Notes under the pieces: generated by a model | Database searches by the model: none | What the model was told of the DNA's origin: nothing | What the model saw: the letters and a program-made list of their open reading frames with translations, nothing else | Made by a program: the position numbers and the translations under genes | NCBI RefSeq assembly: GCF_004115215.2 | Contig: NC_041748.1 | Location: forward strand, 17,288,337 to 17,352,336 | Reading direction: 5' to 3' | DNA from: Ornithorhynchus anatinus | Lineage: Eukaryota > Chordata > Mammalia > Monotremata > Ornithorhynchidae | Length of the DNA stretch: 64,000 nt | In this document: positions 8,701 to 18,227 of the stretch, piece by piece | How positions within the stretch are numbered: the first letter of the stretch is position 1 | Layout of the letters: the number at the start of each line of letters is the position of its first letter

Positions 8701-10052
8701 TGGGGCCCAAGGTCCCGATTCCCCAACATCCCACGCCCTCCCAGTCACTTTCCGCTCAAGGACCGAAGGCCCTGCCTGGCCGCCGGCCTCACCACGGAGG
8801 CCAGAGACCTCGCCGTCGGATCGGCCCAGCCCTGTGTCCTCCGTGGAAGGGGAGGCGGCGGACCTGCTTTGGTTGCAGGGGTCGACGGGGGGTCGGGTGC
8901 GGATGCGTGTCCATCAGGGGCCGAGGGCCGACTTCTCCTTCTGAGCTTGGGGTCCCGAGGCGAGGGCTGGGGGCCGGGGAGGAGCCTTGGGGGGGTCAGG
9001 GCGTGTGCCGGGGAGCAGGGAGGTCGGTGAGCCACCGTTGGGGGCCTCGTCGGACTTGACGGGAGACTCGGATCTCGTCGGCGAACGTGGGCCGAGTGTG
9101 GAAGTCGGGGAGCCCAGCTTTGGAAGTGGGAGGGGGGTATCGCCCCCGCAGAGCGGGCGACACCGGAGGGGGTGGGCGTCACGCCTAATTGAAACACACT
9201 TCTTACAAATCGTCACGAGCCACACGCATCTTATGCATCCTACGCATCCAGCGACGGTCAGAAGGGATGAGCCTGTCAAGAAGATTGTGGGGGTGTTGGG
9301 CTGGGGGCTTCATGGGGGAATGGGGGGCAGGGGAGGATCAGACCCTGGCTCCCACAGGCTCCTTCCTACATGTGGACTTGTTTGGGACCCCTGAGGAGGC
9401 CAGGCCCCTTCCCAGGTAGTGGTTCTCCACCCTCCTTCCTCCCCTGGTCCCTCGCGGGCACCGGCCTCGGGGTGGGAGTCTACGATTCCCCCGTCCCCAG
9501 CCAACCCCAGCCGGTTCTCTCCCCTCGGTTTCCCTCAGGTGCAGCCGGCCAGGCCGCCCTCGCAGTTCGGGCCTTGCCACTACGAGATCAAGCAATTTCT
9601 GGACTGCTCCACCAGCCAGAGCGACCTGACCCTGTGCGAGGGCTTCAGCGAGGTGCTGAAACAGTGCAAATACAACCACGGTGAGTGGTCGCCGCCCCAG
9701 CAGGCTGACCCCCGTGGGAGATGAAGGATCGGGAGCTTTTTGAGTTCCCGAGTCCCGGGGTCGGGCCCGGCTCACGGGTTGGAGGGAGGTGGGGGGTGGG
9801 AATCCACCAAAGGCCCCCCCCGAATGGTGGGCGGCGATTCCTGGAGCTTGGCGTCGGGGGGGCAGAGGTCGGGGTGCCGTCGGCGGAAGTCGGGAGGGCG
9901 TCCGCGCCCGCGGCCCTCGGTCCGCTCCAGACCTGCCCCGAGCACCGCGCTTCGGGCGGGTGGACGCCGGCCTCCCCCGACCCCCACCCCGCCGTCGTCA
10001 CTCACCTGCAATTCCTCCCCGTTCCCTCACAGGTCTGAACTCTCTTCTGTAA
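5761..10052 (+). CDS. CHCHD10: CHCHD10, mitochondrial twin CX9C protein (4 exons)
   Basis: Exons 5761-5801, 7662-7887, 9539-9680 and 10033-10052, all with GT/AG borders, join in frame to 142 codons plus stop, the same length as human CHCHD10. The protein has an arginine-rich N-terminus ([12 protein letters not shown]), a Pro/Ala-rich stretch, a hydrophobic segment (about 43-75, [25 protein letters not shown]) and a C-terminal CHCH domain with two CX9C pairs, Cys102/112 and Cys122/132. CHCHD10 is imported into the mitochondrial intermembrane space by the Mia40 oxidative pathway and works with CHCHD2 and MICOS in cristae and stress signalling. Residues mutated in human motor neuron and myopathy disease (Arg15, Gly58, Ser59, Gly66) are all present. 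The paralogue CHCHD2 is less likely because the length, the QFLDCS and CEGFSE blocks and the neighbours fit CHCHD10. Confidence 0.95.
5880..7240 (-). repeat. Cluster of antisense Mon-1/MIR copies in CHCHD10 intron 1
   Basis: Several head-to-tail antisense copies lie at about 5903-6092, 6100-6262, 6275-6460, 6470-6790 (interrupted by a plus-strand Mon-1 tail fragment at 6664-6725) and 6880-7200. The signs are GGTATTTGTTAAGCGC, the reverse of the CORE segment (ACTGAGGCCCAGAGAAGTGA) and (AAT)n starts. They make most of intron 1 repeat-derived. Confidence 0.82.
7340..7570 (+). repeat. Mon-1 SINE, diverged
   Basis: Plus-strand copy whose head is mostly missing; it keeps GGGTTCTAATTCCACC, a weak CORE segment and an AACAAATACCACAATAAT end, about 90 bp before CHCHD10 exon 2. 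Confidence 0.75.
7888..9538. other. CHCHD10 intron 2
   Basis: Contains an L2 3' end fragment at about 8150-8335 (with a run of about 15 C at 8175-8189) and a short Mon-1 tail near 8545-8600. The remainder, GC-rich, shows no further exon or structured element. Confidence 0.6.
9681..10032. other. CHCHD10 intron 3
   Basis: A short GC-rich intron between the exon with the CHCH domain and the final 20-base coding exon. No repeat is recognised in it. Confidence 0.6.
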
Positions 10053-10224
10053 GGAAGCCGGCCCCCAGGAGCGGGGCCCGGAGCACCCTTCTGCAGCCGA
10101 GGGAAGCGCAACCATGCAGCCAAAAACCTCGGCGTGGAAATCGGTTGACATTTGCCCCGAGTGAGCGCGTGGGCTGGGAGATTTTAGAAGTCATCCCGTG
10201 GCAGACTTGAATGGCAGATGTGCA

Positions 10225-10230
10225 ATTAAA
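10225..10230 (+). terminator. CHCHD10 polyadenylation signal (ATTAAA)
   Basis: ATTAAA, the common variant hexamer, lies 173 bases after the CHCHD10 stop codon and is followed by a T-rich stretch (AGTTTATTTTAGTC). It predicts cleavage near 10245-10250 and a short 3' UTR of about 190 bases. Confidence 0.7.
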
Positions 10231-10249
10231 GAAAGTTTATTTTAGTCTA

Positions 10250-11200
10250 CGTCCCAGGCTGGTCTTCCTTTCCTTTTGCCCGTTACTCAGGCGGCCTTCT
10301 CGCTGACCCCCCTCTGCGGATGCCGTCACATGGAGGTCGTCCCCCGGGCGGGGTGACCAGGATCTGGTAAGCGTCCACCAAACTCAGCAGTCCGGCGGGC
10401 TCCGGGCATCATTTTGGGGTCAGGATCAGAGAAGGCTCCCTGATTTTATCTGCCAATTCAGTGGCATTTGTTGGATGCCTCCTGGGTACAGAACATTGTA
10501 CTAAGGGTTGGGGAGAGTGCGACTGATCTCAGTAGACAGGATCCCCTGCCCCCACGGAGCTTACATTCTAGAGGAGGCAGACACTAAAGAAAATTTTAGG
10601 CAGAAGGAAGCAGCATGGCCTAGTGGAAAGAGTGCAGGCCTGGGAGTGAATCAGCGGACCTGGGTTCCGATGTGCCACTTGTCTGCTGTGTGACCTTGGG
10701 CAAGTCACCACTCCTCTGTACCTCAGTTTCCTCATCTGCAAAATGGGGCTTAAATCCCCCGATTGAGACCAGGGCCCATGTGGGACAGGGACTGTGTCCA
10801 ACCTGATTCTCTGGGGTCTACCCTGGCGCCCAGCATATAGTAAGCGCTTAACAAGTACCATTACCGAAAAGAAAAAGGGGTGATGGACATGAGTGAGTGC
10901 TGAAGTAACGGGGGAGGTTGTGAGCGTTCCAGCTCACAGTGGGCGTTGGAGGTGTGGGGAGATTAGCAAGGATGGGACTTCCTGAAGGAGATGTGATTTC
11001 AGGAAGGGGAGAGCTGGGGTCCCTCAAAGTGCGAGGGTCTGGAGAGGGCACGAACAAGAGGTCGGCAGGCGCAACGAGAACGAAGCTCGGAGAGTCTGTT
11101 AGCTCGAGACGGATGAAGGGTGCGAGCTGGGGTGTGGTGGGAGGAGAGTATAGATGGGAGGGAGAGAGCTGACCGAGTGACTTTAAAGCCAGTAGTCTGG
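10250..11200. repeat. L2 fragments and Mon-1 SINE between CHCHD10 and C22orf15
   Basis: An antisense L2 3' end (about 10455-10575) is followed by a full plus-strand Mon-1 (10605-10868) and by about 320 bp related to the antisense L2 segments at 22250-22870 and 29400-29900 (the GGAAGGG.. GAGTGAC.. style body). Bases 10250-10450 are unique. Confidence 0.7.
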
Positions 11201-11703
11201 GTTTTTGCTTAATGTGGACGGGGACCGGGCCGGAGTGGGGATGGGCTAGCTGGACCCCGGGCACAGGTACGGGCCCTCGTGCTCTGGGAACGGTGGCTGG
11301 TTCCGGGATGCAGGGAGGGGGCGGAGAGCGAGGCAGCAGGGGGTGTCTTGTGGAGACCCCGGCTCTGCCTCACGGCTCCACTCACGGTGACAAAGCTGTT
11401 TGCCCGGAGCCTTGGCATGGGGCCAGGCGGCCGGCAGTGATGTAAGGGGCCGGGCCTCTTGCCTCACGCCCTTGGCAACGGAGCGCGGCCGGAGAAAGGA
11501 CGGGACAAGAGAGGTGTCCTTGGGGCTCGGCCCGCTGGCCGGCACGAGATGCCGGGCCCTTTGGCGTCATGCCGGCGGAGGTGGTGGTCGGCGCCTGGTG
11601 CATCTCAGTCTGGCCCGGAAGCCAAACTCTTAGTGTCCGGAGGCTGGAGCCCGGCTCCCGTGTGTCGGCAGAAAGGCTCCGCCCCCGTCACTGGAGGCGG
11701 CCG
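11200..11703. other. GC-rich region downstream of C22orf15
   Basis: Presumed 3' UTR and flank of C22orf15. No canonical AATAAA on the minus strand was found close to the stop codon, and no other gene is seen. Confidence 0.4.
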
Positions 11704-14373
11704 CTAGCCTGCCCTGCCGGGGAGCGGGGCGGCCCGAGCCCTGGGGGGCGGCGGCGGCTCCCTCGGTCGGCGGTGCCCCCGCCCCGTGCCGCTCCTGGAC
11801 CCGCTGGACTTGCGCCGGGCCCGGGCCCGGGCCTCCGCTTGGGCCCGGGCTTCCGCATGGGCCCGGGCTTCGGACAGCCTCTGCAGCTCCTCTGCGAAAG
11901 GCAGACGGTGCCCGGCTCGGGGCAACCGTGGGGGGGGAATCAGTCGGTGTGGGGACACGGCGGGCGTCTGCCCGTTCCATGATGGGCAGGACTGGGCACA
12001 GTAAAGGCATCCCGAAGCTGGCACGGCTTGGGAGAGATATGGTCGGGGGCCCGGATGCCACCCTCCCAGCCTCACCTGCCAGCTCTGGGTGGTGGGCACT
12101 CAGGTCCTCCAGCAGGGACTCGTACCGGGCCTCCTTGCCTCCCTCTGCCCCTGCCAACGTGAAGCCTAGTGACTCCTGACCCCCCCCAAATACCACCCAT
12201 TCCGCCCAGCGCAGGGGTCGAAGAGTATGCCAATGGTGGGGATAACGGCGCAGGGACCGGGCCGGGCTCTGTCCCCGGGCACGACCGTCACTGGGAGGGC
12301 GTGGGGAGTGAACGGTGGGGGGCCCGGGAACTCCTTACAGAGACCCCGGCCCGCTGACTTACTGATGAATCGCACCAGGATGTAAGTCTGCCGGTGTTGC
12401 AGGAGGGAGCCGGCCGCACGGGCGGAGGGGCTGGGGGCCTCGCTCAGCGGCACCAAGACTCCGGCCTGGTCCAGGAGGGCGATGACCGCTGTGGACAGCG
12501 TGGAGAGGGGCCAGCCTGCTGTGCCCTCTCCAGGAAAGAGCTACCCAGGGGGGCCGCTCGGGCCCTGGATAGCCCCTCTCTTCTCCCAGCCACTGCCCAT
12601 TCCCTGCCCCGGGCCCCCTTGATCACTCATTCTCCGCCACTTGTCTGCTATGTGACCTTGAGCAAGTCACAACTTCTCTGTGCCTCAGTTCCCTCATCTG
12701 TAAAATAGGGATTAAGACCGTGAGCCCCACAGGGGACAACCTGATAAGCTCGTATCTACCCCAGCACTTTGAACAGTGATTGTCACACCCCTCTCCCCAC
12801 TCACCGTCCGGCGCGAGCTGTCCCTTCCGCTTCAGGTGGGCGGTCAGGTTGACCAGCGGGCAGTCCAGGTTGACCAGCTCCCAGAGGTTCGCTGTGCGAG
12901 GGGGAGTGGGGCGGGGGGAGTTTGCAGCCCTCCCGACCCCCACTCACTGATCCCACTCGCTCTGGCTGGAGGCTGCTGGCTGGGGAGTTGGTGGCCCCTG
13001 GCTGGGGGCTGGTGGCTGAGGGCTTTGGCCCTCAGCTGGGGGCTGGAGGCCACTGGCTGGCTGCTGGTTAGGGGCTGGGGGCTGCTGGCTGGGGGTTAGT
13101 GGCCACTGGCTGGGGGGTGGGCCAGGGGGTGTCTAGGGGCTGGGGGCTACCGGCTGGGGGTCAGTGGCCACCAGCTGGAGGCCGAGGGCCATTGACTGGC
13201 TGATGGCCAGGGGCCGGTGGCTGCTGTCTGGGGGCCGATGGGCACCGACTGGGGGTTGGTGGCCACTGTCTGGGGGCTGGTGGCCAGACAGCAATCCCTG
13301 CTCCTCACTCCCAAGCTTCTCCCATCCCGCCGAATAAATGAGTAATTTTAAATATAATTTGAAAGCAAGTAATTTAAAATTATTTATAGATGTGTAGATA
13401 AGTGCCGCGGGGTTGGGAGTGGGATGAATATCAAGCTGGTCCGGAGGTCACGGATCGATGTGCGTAGAGGAGGCGGAAGGGAGAGGGAGCCGGGGAGAAG
13501 GGGGCTTCATCCGGGAAGGCCTCTTGGAGGAGGTGTGACCTTAGTAATGCTTTGAAGGTGGAGAGAGGGGCGGTCTGGCGGTTGCGACGGGAGAGGGAGT
13601 TCTAGGCGAGGGGCAGGATGTGGGAAAGAGGGTGGCAGCGAGATAGATCAGGGCAGCCGTGTGGCTGTCGCTTGCTGAGTTTCGGTTGTGAGCCCTATTA
13701 ACCTCATTATTTTGTATCTACCCCAGCGCTTAGGACAGTAGTGAGAAGTAGCTTGACTCCCAGGCCCATCCCTTTGATTCTATTTATTGCTATTGTTTTT
13801 GTCCGTCTGTCTCCCCTGATTAGACCGTAAGCCTGTCAATGGGCAGGGATTGTCTCTATCTGTTGCCGAATTGTACATTCCAAGCGCTCAGTAGAGTGCT
13901 CTGCACGTAGTAAGCGCTCAATAAATACTATTGAATGAATGAATGAATGAAATGCTCTTTCCATTAGGCCACACCACGTCTCAGAAGGTTATTTCCCTCC
14001 CACCTTCGCAGGGCTCCCAGAGGATGGTGAGAGAGTGGGTGTGTGGGTGTATGTCCTTTTGTCTCTGATCACAACAGACAACCGGGGACAGTCACTCTGT
14101 CTTTCCTGGTGGTCCAGTTTTCCGGAGGTTGCCCTGCTTTGGTGAGGAGACCTCTGCGGACCACCAGGTCCTTCCTCTAGTCAGAGGCAAACAGGACACG
14201 GGACTGGAAAGGGCTGGAAGAATTGGGGGGTGGTCCGAAAGGGTCGGTGGGCAGCCCCCTAGGGCCCTTAGGTCAGTATCCCTCTCTCCCCAGTGTCTCC
14301 CACCACCCCCGTTCGCGGTCCCCCGACCCTCCCCAGGCCTTCGCTTACCTCCGAACCGCACGGTGATGAACAT
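11704..14373 (-). CDS. C22orf15: C22orf15 orthologue (5 exons, 166 codons)
   Basis: Minus-strand exons 14349-14373, 12805-12891, 12363-12488, 12076-12150 and 11704-11891 all have GT/AG borders and phase 1 junctions and join to 166 codons. They match human C22orf15 block by block: MFITVRFG (human MFIKVMFG), LVNLTAHL, VIALLDQAG..VLVPL, TYILVRFI, RYESLLEDL and PELAEELQRLS, with equal spacing in the first and fourth blocks. The fold predicted by the pattern is ubiquitin-like at the N-terminus, related to CXorf65; its molecular role is unknown. The C-terminal 55 residues are unusual: repeated Arg-Ala-Glu (EARAHAEARAQAEARARARR) then Arg/Pro/Ser. The gene lies between CHCHD10 and VPREB3 on the opposite strand, as in humans. 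Start codon chosen because it restores the conserved MFI motif. Confidence 0.9.
12630..12785 (+). repeat. Truncated Mon-1 SINE in C22orf15 intron 2
   Basis: Lacks the head; begins at CCGCCACTTGTCTGCT, keeps the CORE segment and ends at CAGCACTTTGAACAGTG. It lies just beside the donor of C22orf15 exon 2 (12804-12803). Confidence 0.85.
12945..13290. repeat. Minisatellite in C22orf15 intron 1
   Basis: Imperfect tandem copies of a roughly 20-40 bp unit built from CTGGCTGGGGGCTGGTGGCC and CACTGGCTGGGGG. It starts within 60 bp of the acceptor of exon 2. Both strands have long open frames here only because the repeat lacks stops. Confidence 0.8.
13330..13960. repeat. L2-derived fragments in C22orf15 intron 1
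   Basis: Bases about 13410-13660 resemble the antisense L2 body at 22180-22430. A Mon-1 tail piece is at about 13690-13745, then a plus-strand L2 3' end (about 13770-13957) that finishes in (TGAA)n. Confidence 0.75.
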
Positions 14374-14479
14374 GGCTTCTCCCGGGCAGACCTTGGGCCC
14401 CCGTGGGGCAGAGACCAGGAGGGAAAGACCGAGGTAGAGCCGGCCGAACCTAACGGCGGAGGCGGCGGGGAGGCGACGC

Positions 14480-14850
14480 TCCGTGGGGGTGTGTGGCGTA
14501 TGTGTCTGCGTGTCTGCGTACCTCGTTGGAAGTGACCGTAAGCCGAGGGCGGGAGCAGGAGTATGCTTCGGAGGGCAATCCAACCTAGTGGTGTTGGCGT
14601 GTCTACTTCTGTTGGAGGGTGGGAGGTGTGTGTGTCTGGGTGGTGTGTGTGTGTGTCTGTGTGTGTCCAGTGAGTGAGGCCCTTCACAGCAGGTGCGTGT
14701 GGACCTCAGTCAAGTGGGGGTGATTGTAAGCCGAGGGCAGAGTACGCTTCTGAGTTCAGTCAAATCTTGTGGTGTTTGCGAGTCTGAGTTTGAGGGTGGG
14801 TGGTGTGTGTGTCTGCGTGCCTCTAGTTAGCGAGGCCCTTCCCCGCATCG
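14480..14850. repeat. Imperfect tandem duplication rich in GT
   Basis: Two units of about 150-190 bp, about 14530-14690 and about 14725-14850, share GTAAGCCGAGGGC, a TGGTGTT..CGTGTCT block, GAGGGTGGG and GCGAGGCCCTTC in order, with GT runs between. It lies just upstream of the C22orf15 start. Confidence 0.75.
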
Positions 14851-15224
14851 TCCCCCGGCCATCACTACCGCGGCCCTGCCCGGGGTTCAGCTCCCCTCTT
14901 GCCACTCTCTCTCTTGCTCTCTGGACTGGCAGCTGGGGGACGGGGCATTGTGGATAAGGAGCTCTGTCCCCCGGGAGCCTGGTCCCCCATGCTTCCCTCC
15001 CCCTGTTTCCTCTGACTTTTTTCTGCCCACAGGGACAGAGATGGGTGGCGGGAGTGGGAGGGGAAGGACGGGCTGGATCTGACTGGGGACGGAGCGGAAG
15101 GGCTGGGACCCCAGGGCTCCCCAGTTTGCGCTCACTCCCGGGAGGTGACCGCGTCGATGGGAGACCCCAAGGATCCTCACCTGGGGGAGAGATCCCCACG
15201 TGACTCGCTCCTGCAGCGAGCACC

Positions 15225-15238
15225 GTCTCCATGGCAAC
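15225..15238 (-). promoter_or_regulatory. RFX-type X-box upstream of C22orf15
   Basis: GTCTCCATGGCAAC (minus strand GTTGCCATGGAGAC) is an almost perfect palindromic X-box. A second half site (CCTAGCAACC) lies at about 15274-15283. RFX factors bind this motif in promoters of ciliary genes. The site is 850 bp upstream of the C22orf15 ATG, so it would fit a promoter with a non-coding first exon. Confidence 0.6.
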
Positions 15239-15484
15239 GGGCATCGGGCAAAGGAGGGGTGCGTCATTCCTCCCTAGCAACCCGGGGCGTGATCCTGAGG
15301 ATGCTGAGCCGTGGTGTCCCGGGATTCTGTGGGGTGAGGGGTGGGAGGGACACCGTACCTGGGGCTGGGGGACTCCAGGCCTCGGTCCTCAGCAATTGTG
15401 GGGTGAGCGTTGCCGAAGATTCTGGGAATCTTCATATCTGGGAGCCCTGGGCAAACGGGGGTCACAAGATTTTCAGACCCAGGG

Positions 15485-15960
15485 GTGTCTGTTCTTCTTT
15501 TCCACACACCCTGCATTCAGTCGGTAGTAATCACCGTGAGCTTACTCTGTGCAGACCTCCTCCCTGAGTGCTTGGGAGAGCACAATAGAAGCAGTAGATA
15601 GAATTCCTGCCCTCGAGAAGCTTACAGCCCGCTGTGTTCAGAGCACTGTACTGAGTGCTTGGGAGAGTACAATGCAATACAGAGAAGCAGCGTGGCTTAG
15701 TGGAAAGAGCATGGGCTAGGGACCCAGAGGTTGTAGGTTCTAATTCCGGCCCCGCCACTTGTCAGCCGTGTGACTTGGGGCAAGTCGCTTCCCTTCTCTG
15801 GATCTCACTTCCCTCATCTGTATGAATGGAGATTTAGACGGCGAGCCCCATGTGGGACAGGGACGGTGTCCAGCTTGATTATTCCGTATCTAGCCCGGCA
15901 CTTAGAACGGTGCCTGGCCCATAGTAAGCGCTTAGCAAATACCATAAAAAAAAGAGGTAG
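15485..15960 (+). repeat. Antisense L2 tail followed by Mon-1 SINE
   Basis: L2 3' end in reverse orientation (about 15520-15680, with a repeated GAGAGTACAAT..GAGCACTGTACTGAG unit) and a full Mon-1 at 15681-15957 ending in A-rich sequence. Confidence 0.85.
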
Positions 15961-16331
15961 GTACAGATGTGCCGTGATGGGGGAAGGGCTACGTGGGAGG
16001 TAGTCGGAGTGGGCTCGACTGGGGCGGAAACTTGCAGGACCCACGGACGTCTGCCATCCCATCAGATCAGAGCTCCCAGCTATGCAACCCAGCGAGACCG
16101 GTTGGCGGTTGAGGGGGTGGGGGTGGGGGATTTGAGGGGAACCGAATGAAGGGGTCTGGTGAACCCCTGATGAGCATCCAGGGCTGCCTCCCCCCCGACC
16201 CCGCCTGTGACCCCCACCAGGGTATCTGGGCCTACTCCAGAATCAGCAGCCACCTGCCCCTGAGTCAATGGGGTGAGGGGGGCCCTTTCCCTTCCCCCTG
16301 CCACACTCACACACGTGCACACTAAACGCTT

Positions 16332-16339
16332 ATTTGCAT
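16332..16339 (+). promoter_or_regulatory. Immunoglobulin octamer upstream of VPREB3
   Basis: ATTTGCAT, the exact Oct-1/Oct-2 (OCA-B) octamer in the orientation used in many light-chain promoters (ATTTGCAT), sits 121 bases before the VPREB3 ATG. A CACGTG E-box lies nearby at 16312-16317. VPREB3 is B-lineage-restricted, so a B-cell promoter element is expected here. Confidence 0.75.
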
Positions 16340-16459
16340 GCTCCGTTGCGGTTGCCCGGGCCATCGGGTCCGGAGGCCGCCGCAGAGCACCTCCCCACAC
16401 CCGCCGAGGAGCTGCGGCCCGGCAGAAGCCCCTCGCCGCCTCTCCTCCGTCCGGCCACG

Positions 16460-16961
16460 ATGACCCCCTGCAGCCTGACTCTCCTGTTCGGAGGAGCCCT
16501 GCTGGCCGGTCAGTCTCCCTTCCCGGCCCCGCCCGGGCCGCCCCGACGGGGAGGGAGGTCCCAGGGGAGCCCAGGGCCGGGGAGGGGGGGACGCACGGCC
16601 TCCAGGGAGGGGTCCGAGCCCCCCGCTGTCCGTTCCAGCCTCCCAGCCCCAGGTGATCCAGCAGGACGCGGTGCTGGTATTCCCGGGACAGACGGCCAAG
16701 CTGTTCTGCGCTCTGAGCCCCGGCTTCAGCATCCAGGACTACGGCGTTTCCTGGTACCAACAGCGGGCGGGCCGCTCCCCACGCTACCTGCTCTACTACC
16801 ACTCCCAGGGGTTCAGCCACCGGCCGCGAGACGTCCCCAACCGCTTCTCCGCCTCCAAGGACGCCGACAGGAACGCCTGCATCCTGACCATCCGCGAGGT
16901 CCAGCCCGAGGACGACGCCCACTACTTCTGCTCGGTGGGCTACTCCGTCTTCTACCAGTAG
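16460..16961 (+). CDS. VPREB3: VPREB3, pre-B lymphocyte protein 3 (2 exons)
   Basis: Exons 16460-16508 and 16639-16961 (GT/AG, phase 1) encode 123 residues, the length of human VPREB3. Residues 1-18 form a signal peptide. A single V-type immunoglobulin domain follows: Cys40 (KLFCALS), Trp55 (GVSWYQQRAG), the RYLLYY strand, RFSASKD, the extra Cys97 (NACILTI) typical of VPREB3, and Cys114 in the DDAHYFC motif. There is no J segment or transmembrane segment; the chain ends shortly after CSVGY. VPREB3 is retained in the endoplasmic reticulum and associates with immunoglobulin mu chains during B-cell maturation. The signal exon plus V-domain exon structure is that of unrearranged immunoglobulin V genes. 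Confidence 0.95.
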
Positions 16962-17309
16962 GCCCGTGCCCACCCGGGAGGGGATTCTCGCGGCCGGACG
17001 GTGGAGCGGGAGGGGAGGTCGGGCCCGGCCCGGGTAGCGGACGTCGGGGGGCTCTGACCCGTCCCGGTCTTCCTGCCGGCCCGTTGCCCCCTGGGGGAGC
17101 CGGGGCCGGAGAAGGAGGAAGCAGCCCCCTCGGGTTCTTGTCCTCCGGGCAGCTGTCCGGGCCTCGGCTTCTCCCCACTTCCTTCCTCCCGAGTCTTGCT
17201 GGCTGGTCCGGTCGGGCCTGGAACTCCGTGTTGCTGCTTCCCCCGCTTTCTCCGCTTAAGGGAGAGAAGGCCCAGATAGAGAGAGCCCTTCGACGCTGAC
17301 CCTGACCCC

Positions 17310-17720
17310 GATGCTCTCCTCACCCAACACCAACCCTAACCCTAACTCCCTCCCCCTCAGCTCCGTGTCTCACACTTTCCCTAACCCTGACCCTCACTAT
17401 GACGCTTTCCCTTACCTTAATGCTGACCCTAATCCTGACCCTCCCTCCTCCTCCTAACTCTCTCACATTTACCCTGACCCTAATGTTGTGCTGACCCTAA
17501 CCCTGACCCCCCTCATCTCCTCTTAACTCTAACTCTCACGCCCTGACCCTAACCCTCGCTCTGACCCTTATGCTCACCATACTGCTGACCCTTAATGCTG
17601 ATCTTAACCCTGATCCCCTTCTCCTCCCCTTAATGCCGTCTCACCCTACCCCTCACCTTAACCTTGCCCCGCACCCCGACGCTCCACCTAAGGCTGAGCC
17701 TAACCCTGCCCTTCCCCGTC
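17310..17720. repeat. Degenerate telomere-like repeat
   Basis: Short blocks of CCCTAA (for example CCAACCCTAACCCTAACTCC) alternate with many variants such as CCCTGA and CCTTAA over about 400 bp. This looks like an old interstitial telomeric repeat, immediately downstream of VPREB3. It could alternatively be a simple C-rich satellite that resembles telomere sequence. Confidence 0.6.
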
Positions 17721-17972
17721 TCACTATGGCTTACCCCGCCGCTTGATCACCTACCCCCTGCTGCCCATTCGGACTTCCCGGTGGCAGATGGAGGGCGTCG
17801 GACCCTTCTTTGTTTTATATTTTTTTAATGGTATTTGTTAAGCGCTTACTATGTTTCGAGTACTGTTCTGCTCTCCGTTGGATCTTTCCGCAATTCCTTG
17901 GGCTTTTTCCCTGGAATGTATTTAAACTTGAACCCAGCTACATCAGAGAGAGCACGACTGCTGAGGTCACTG

Positions 17973-17978
17973 AATAAA
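17973..17978 (+). terminator. AATAAA, possible VPREB3 polyadenylation signal
   Basis: A canonical hexamer in the sequence TGAATAAATGACAATTAAAC, about 1 kb after the VPREB3 stop. It is beyond the telomere-like repeat and a short Mon-1 piece (about 17825-17870), so it may not belong to this gene. Confidence 0.3.
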
Positions 17979-18227
17979 TGACAATTAAACAACTGGAGCA
18001 GCTTGTTCCATCTCTAGGAAGAAGGGGTGGGGCAGAGGGATGAGTGGGGTGGGGGGAATCAAGTAATCAATCAGTCAAGGGGGGCAAGTCCATCTGACCT
18101 CTCCCAGGGCAGGGGAGCTTCGGTTTGCAGTCTTCCAGCCCTCCCCTCATGGACTTCCCCTCTCTGATTTGGGTGGGGGGGTGGAAGCGATATCACTGGG
18201 AGAGGATCCAGGGTCCGACCTTAGCCC

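Noticed and set aside
12945-13290. Open frames rich in Gly, Leu and Trp
   Set aside because: Reading of the intronic minisatellite in C22orf15; not bounded by splice sites.
16080-16973. Minus-strand open frame of 297 codons over VPREB3
   Set aside because: Antisense shadow of the GC-rich VPREB3 coding exon and flank.
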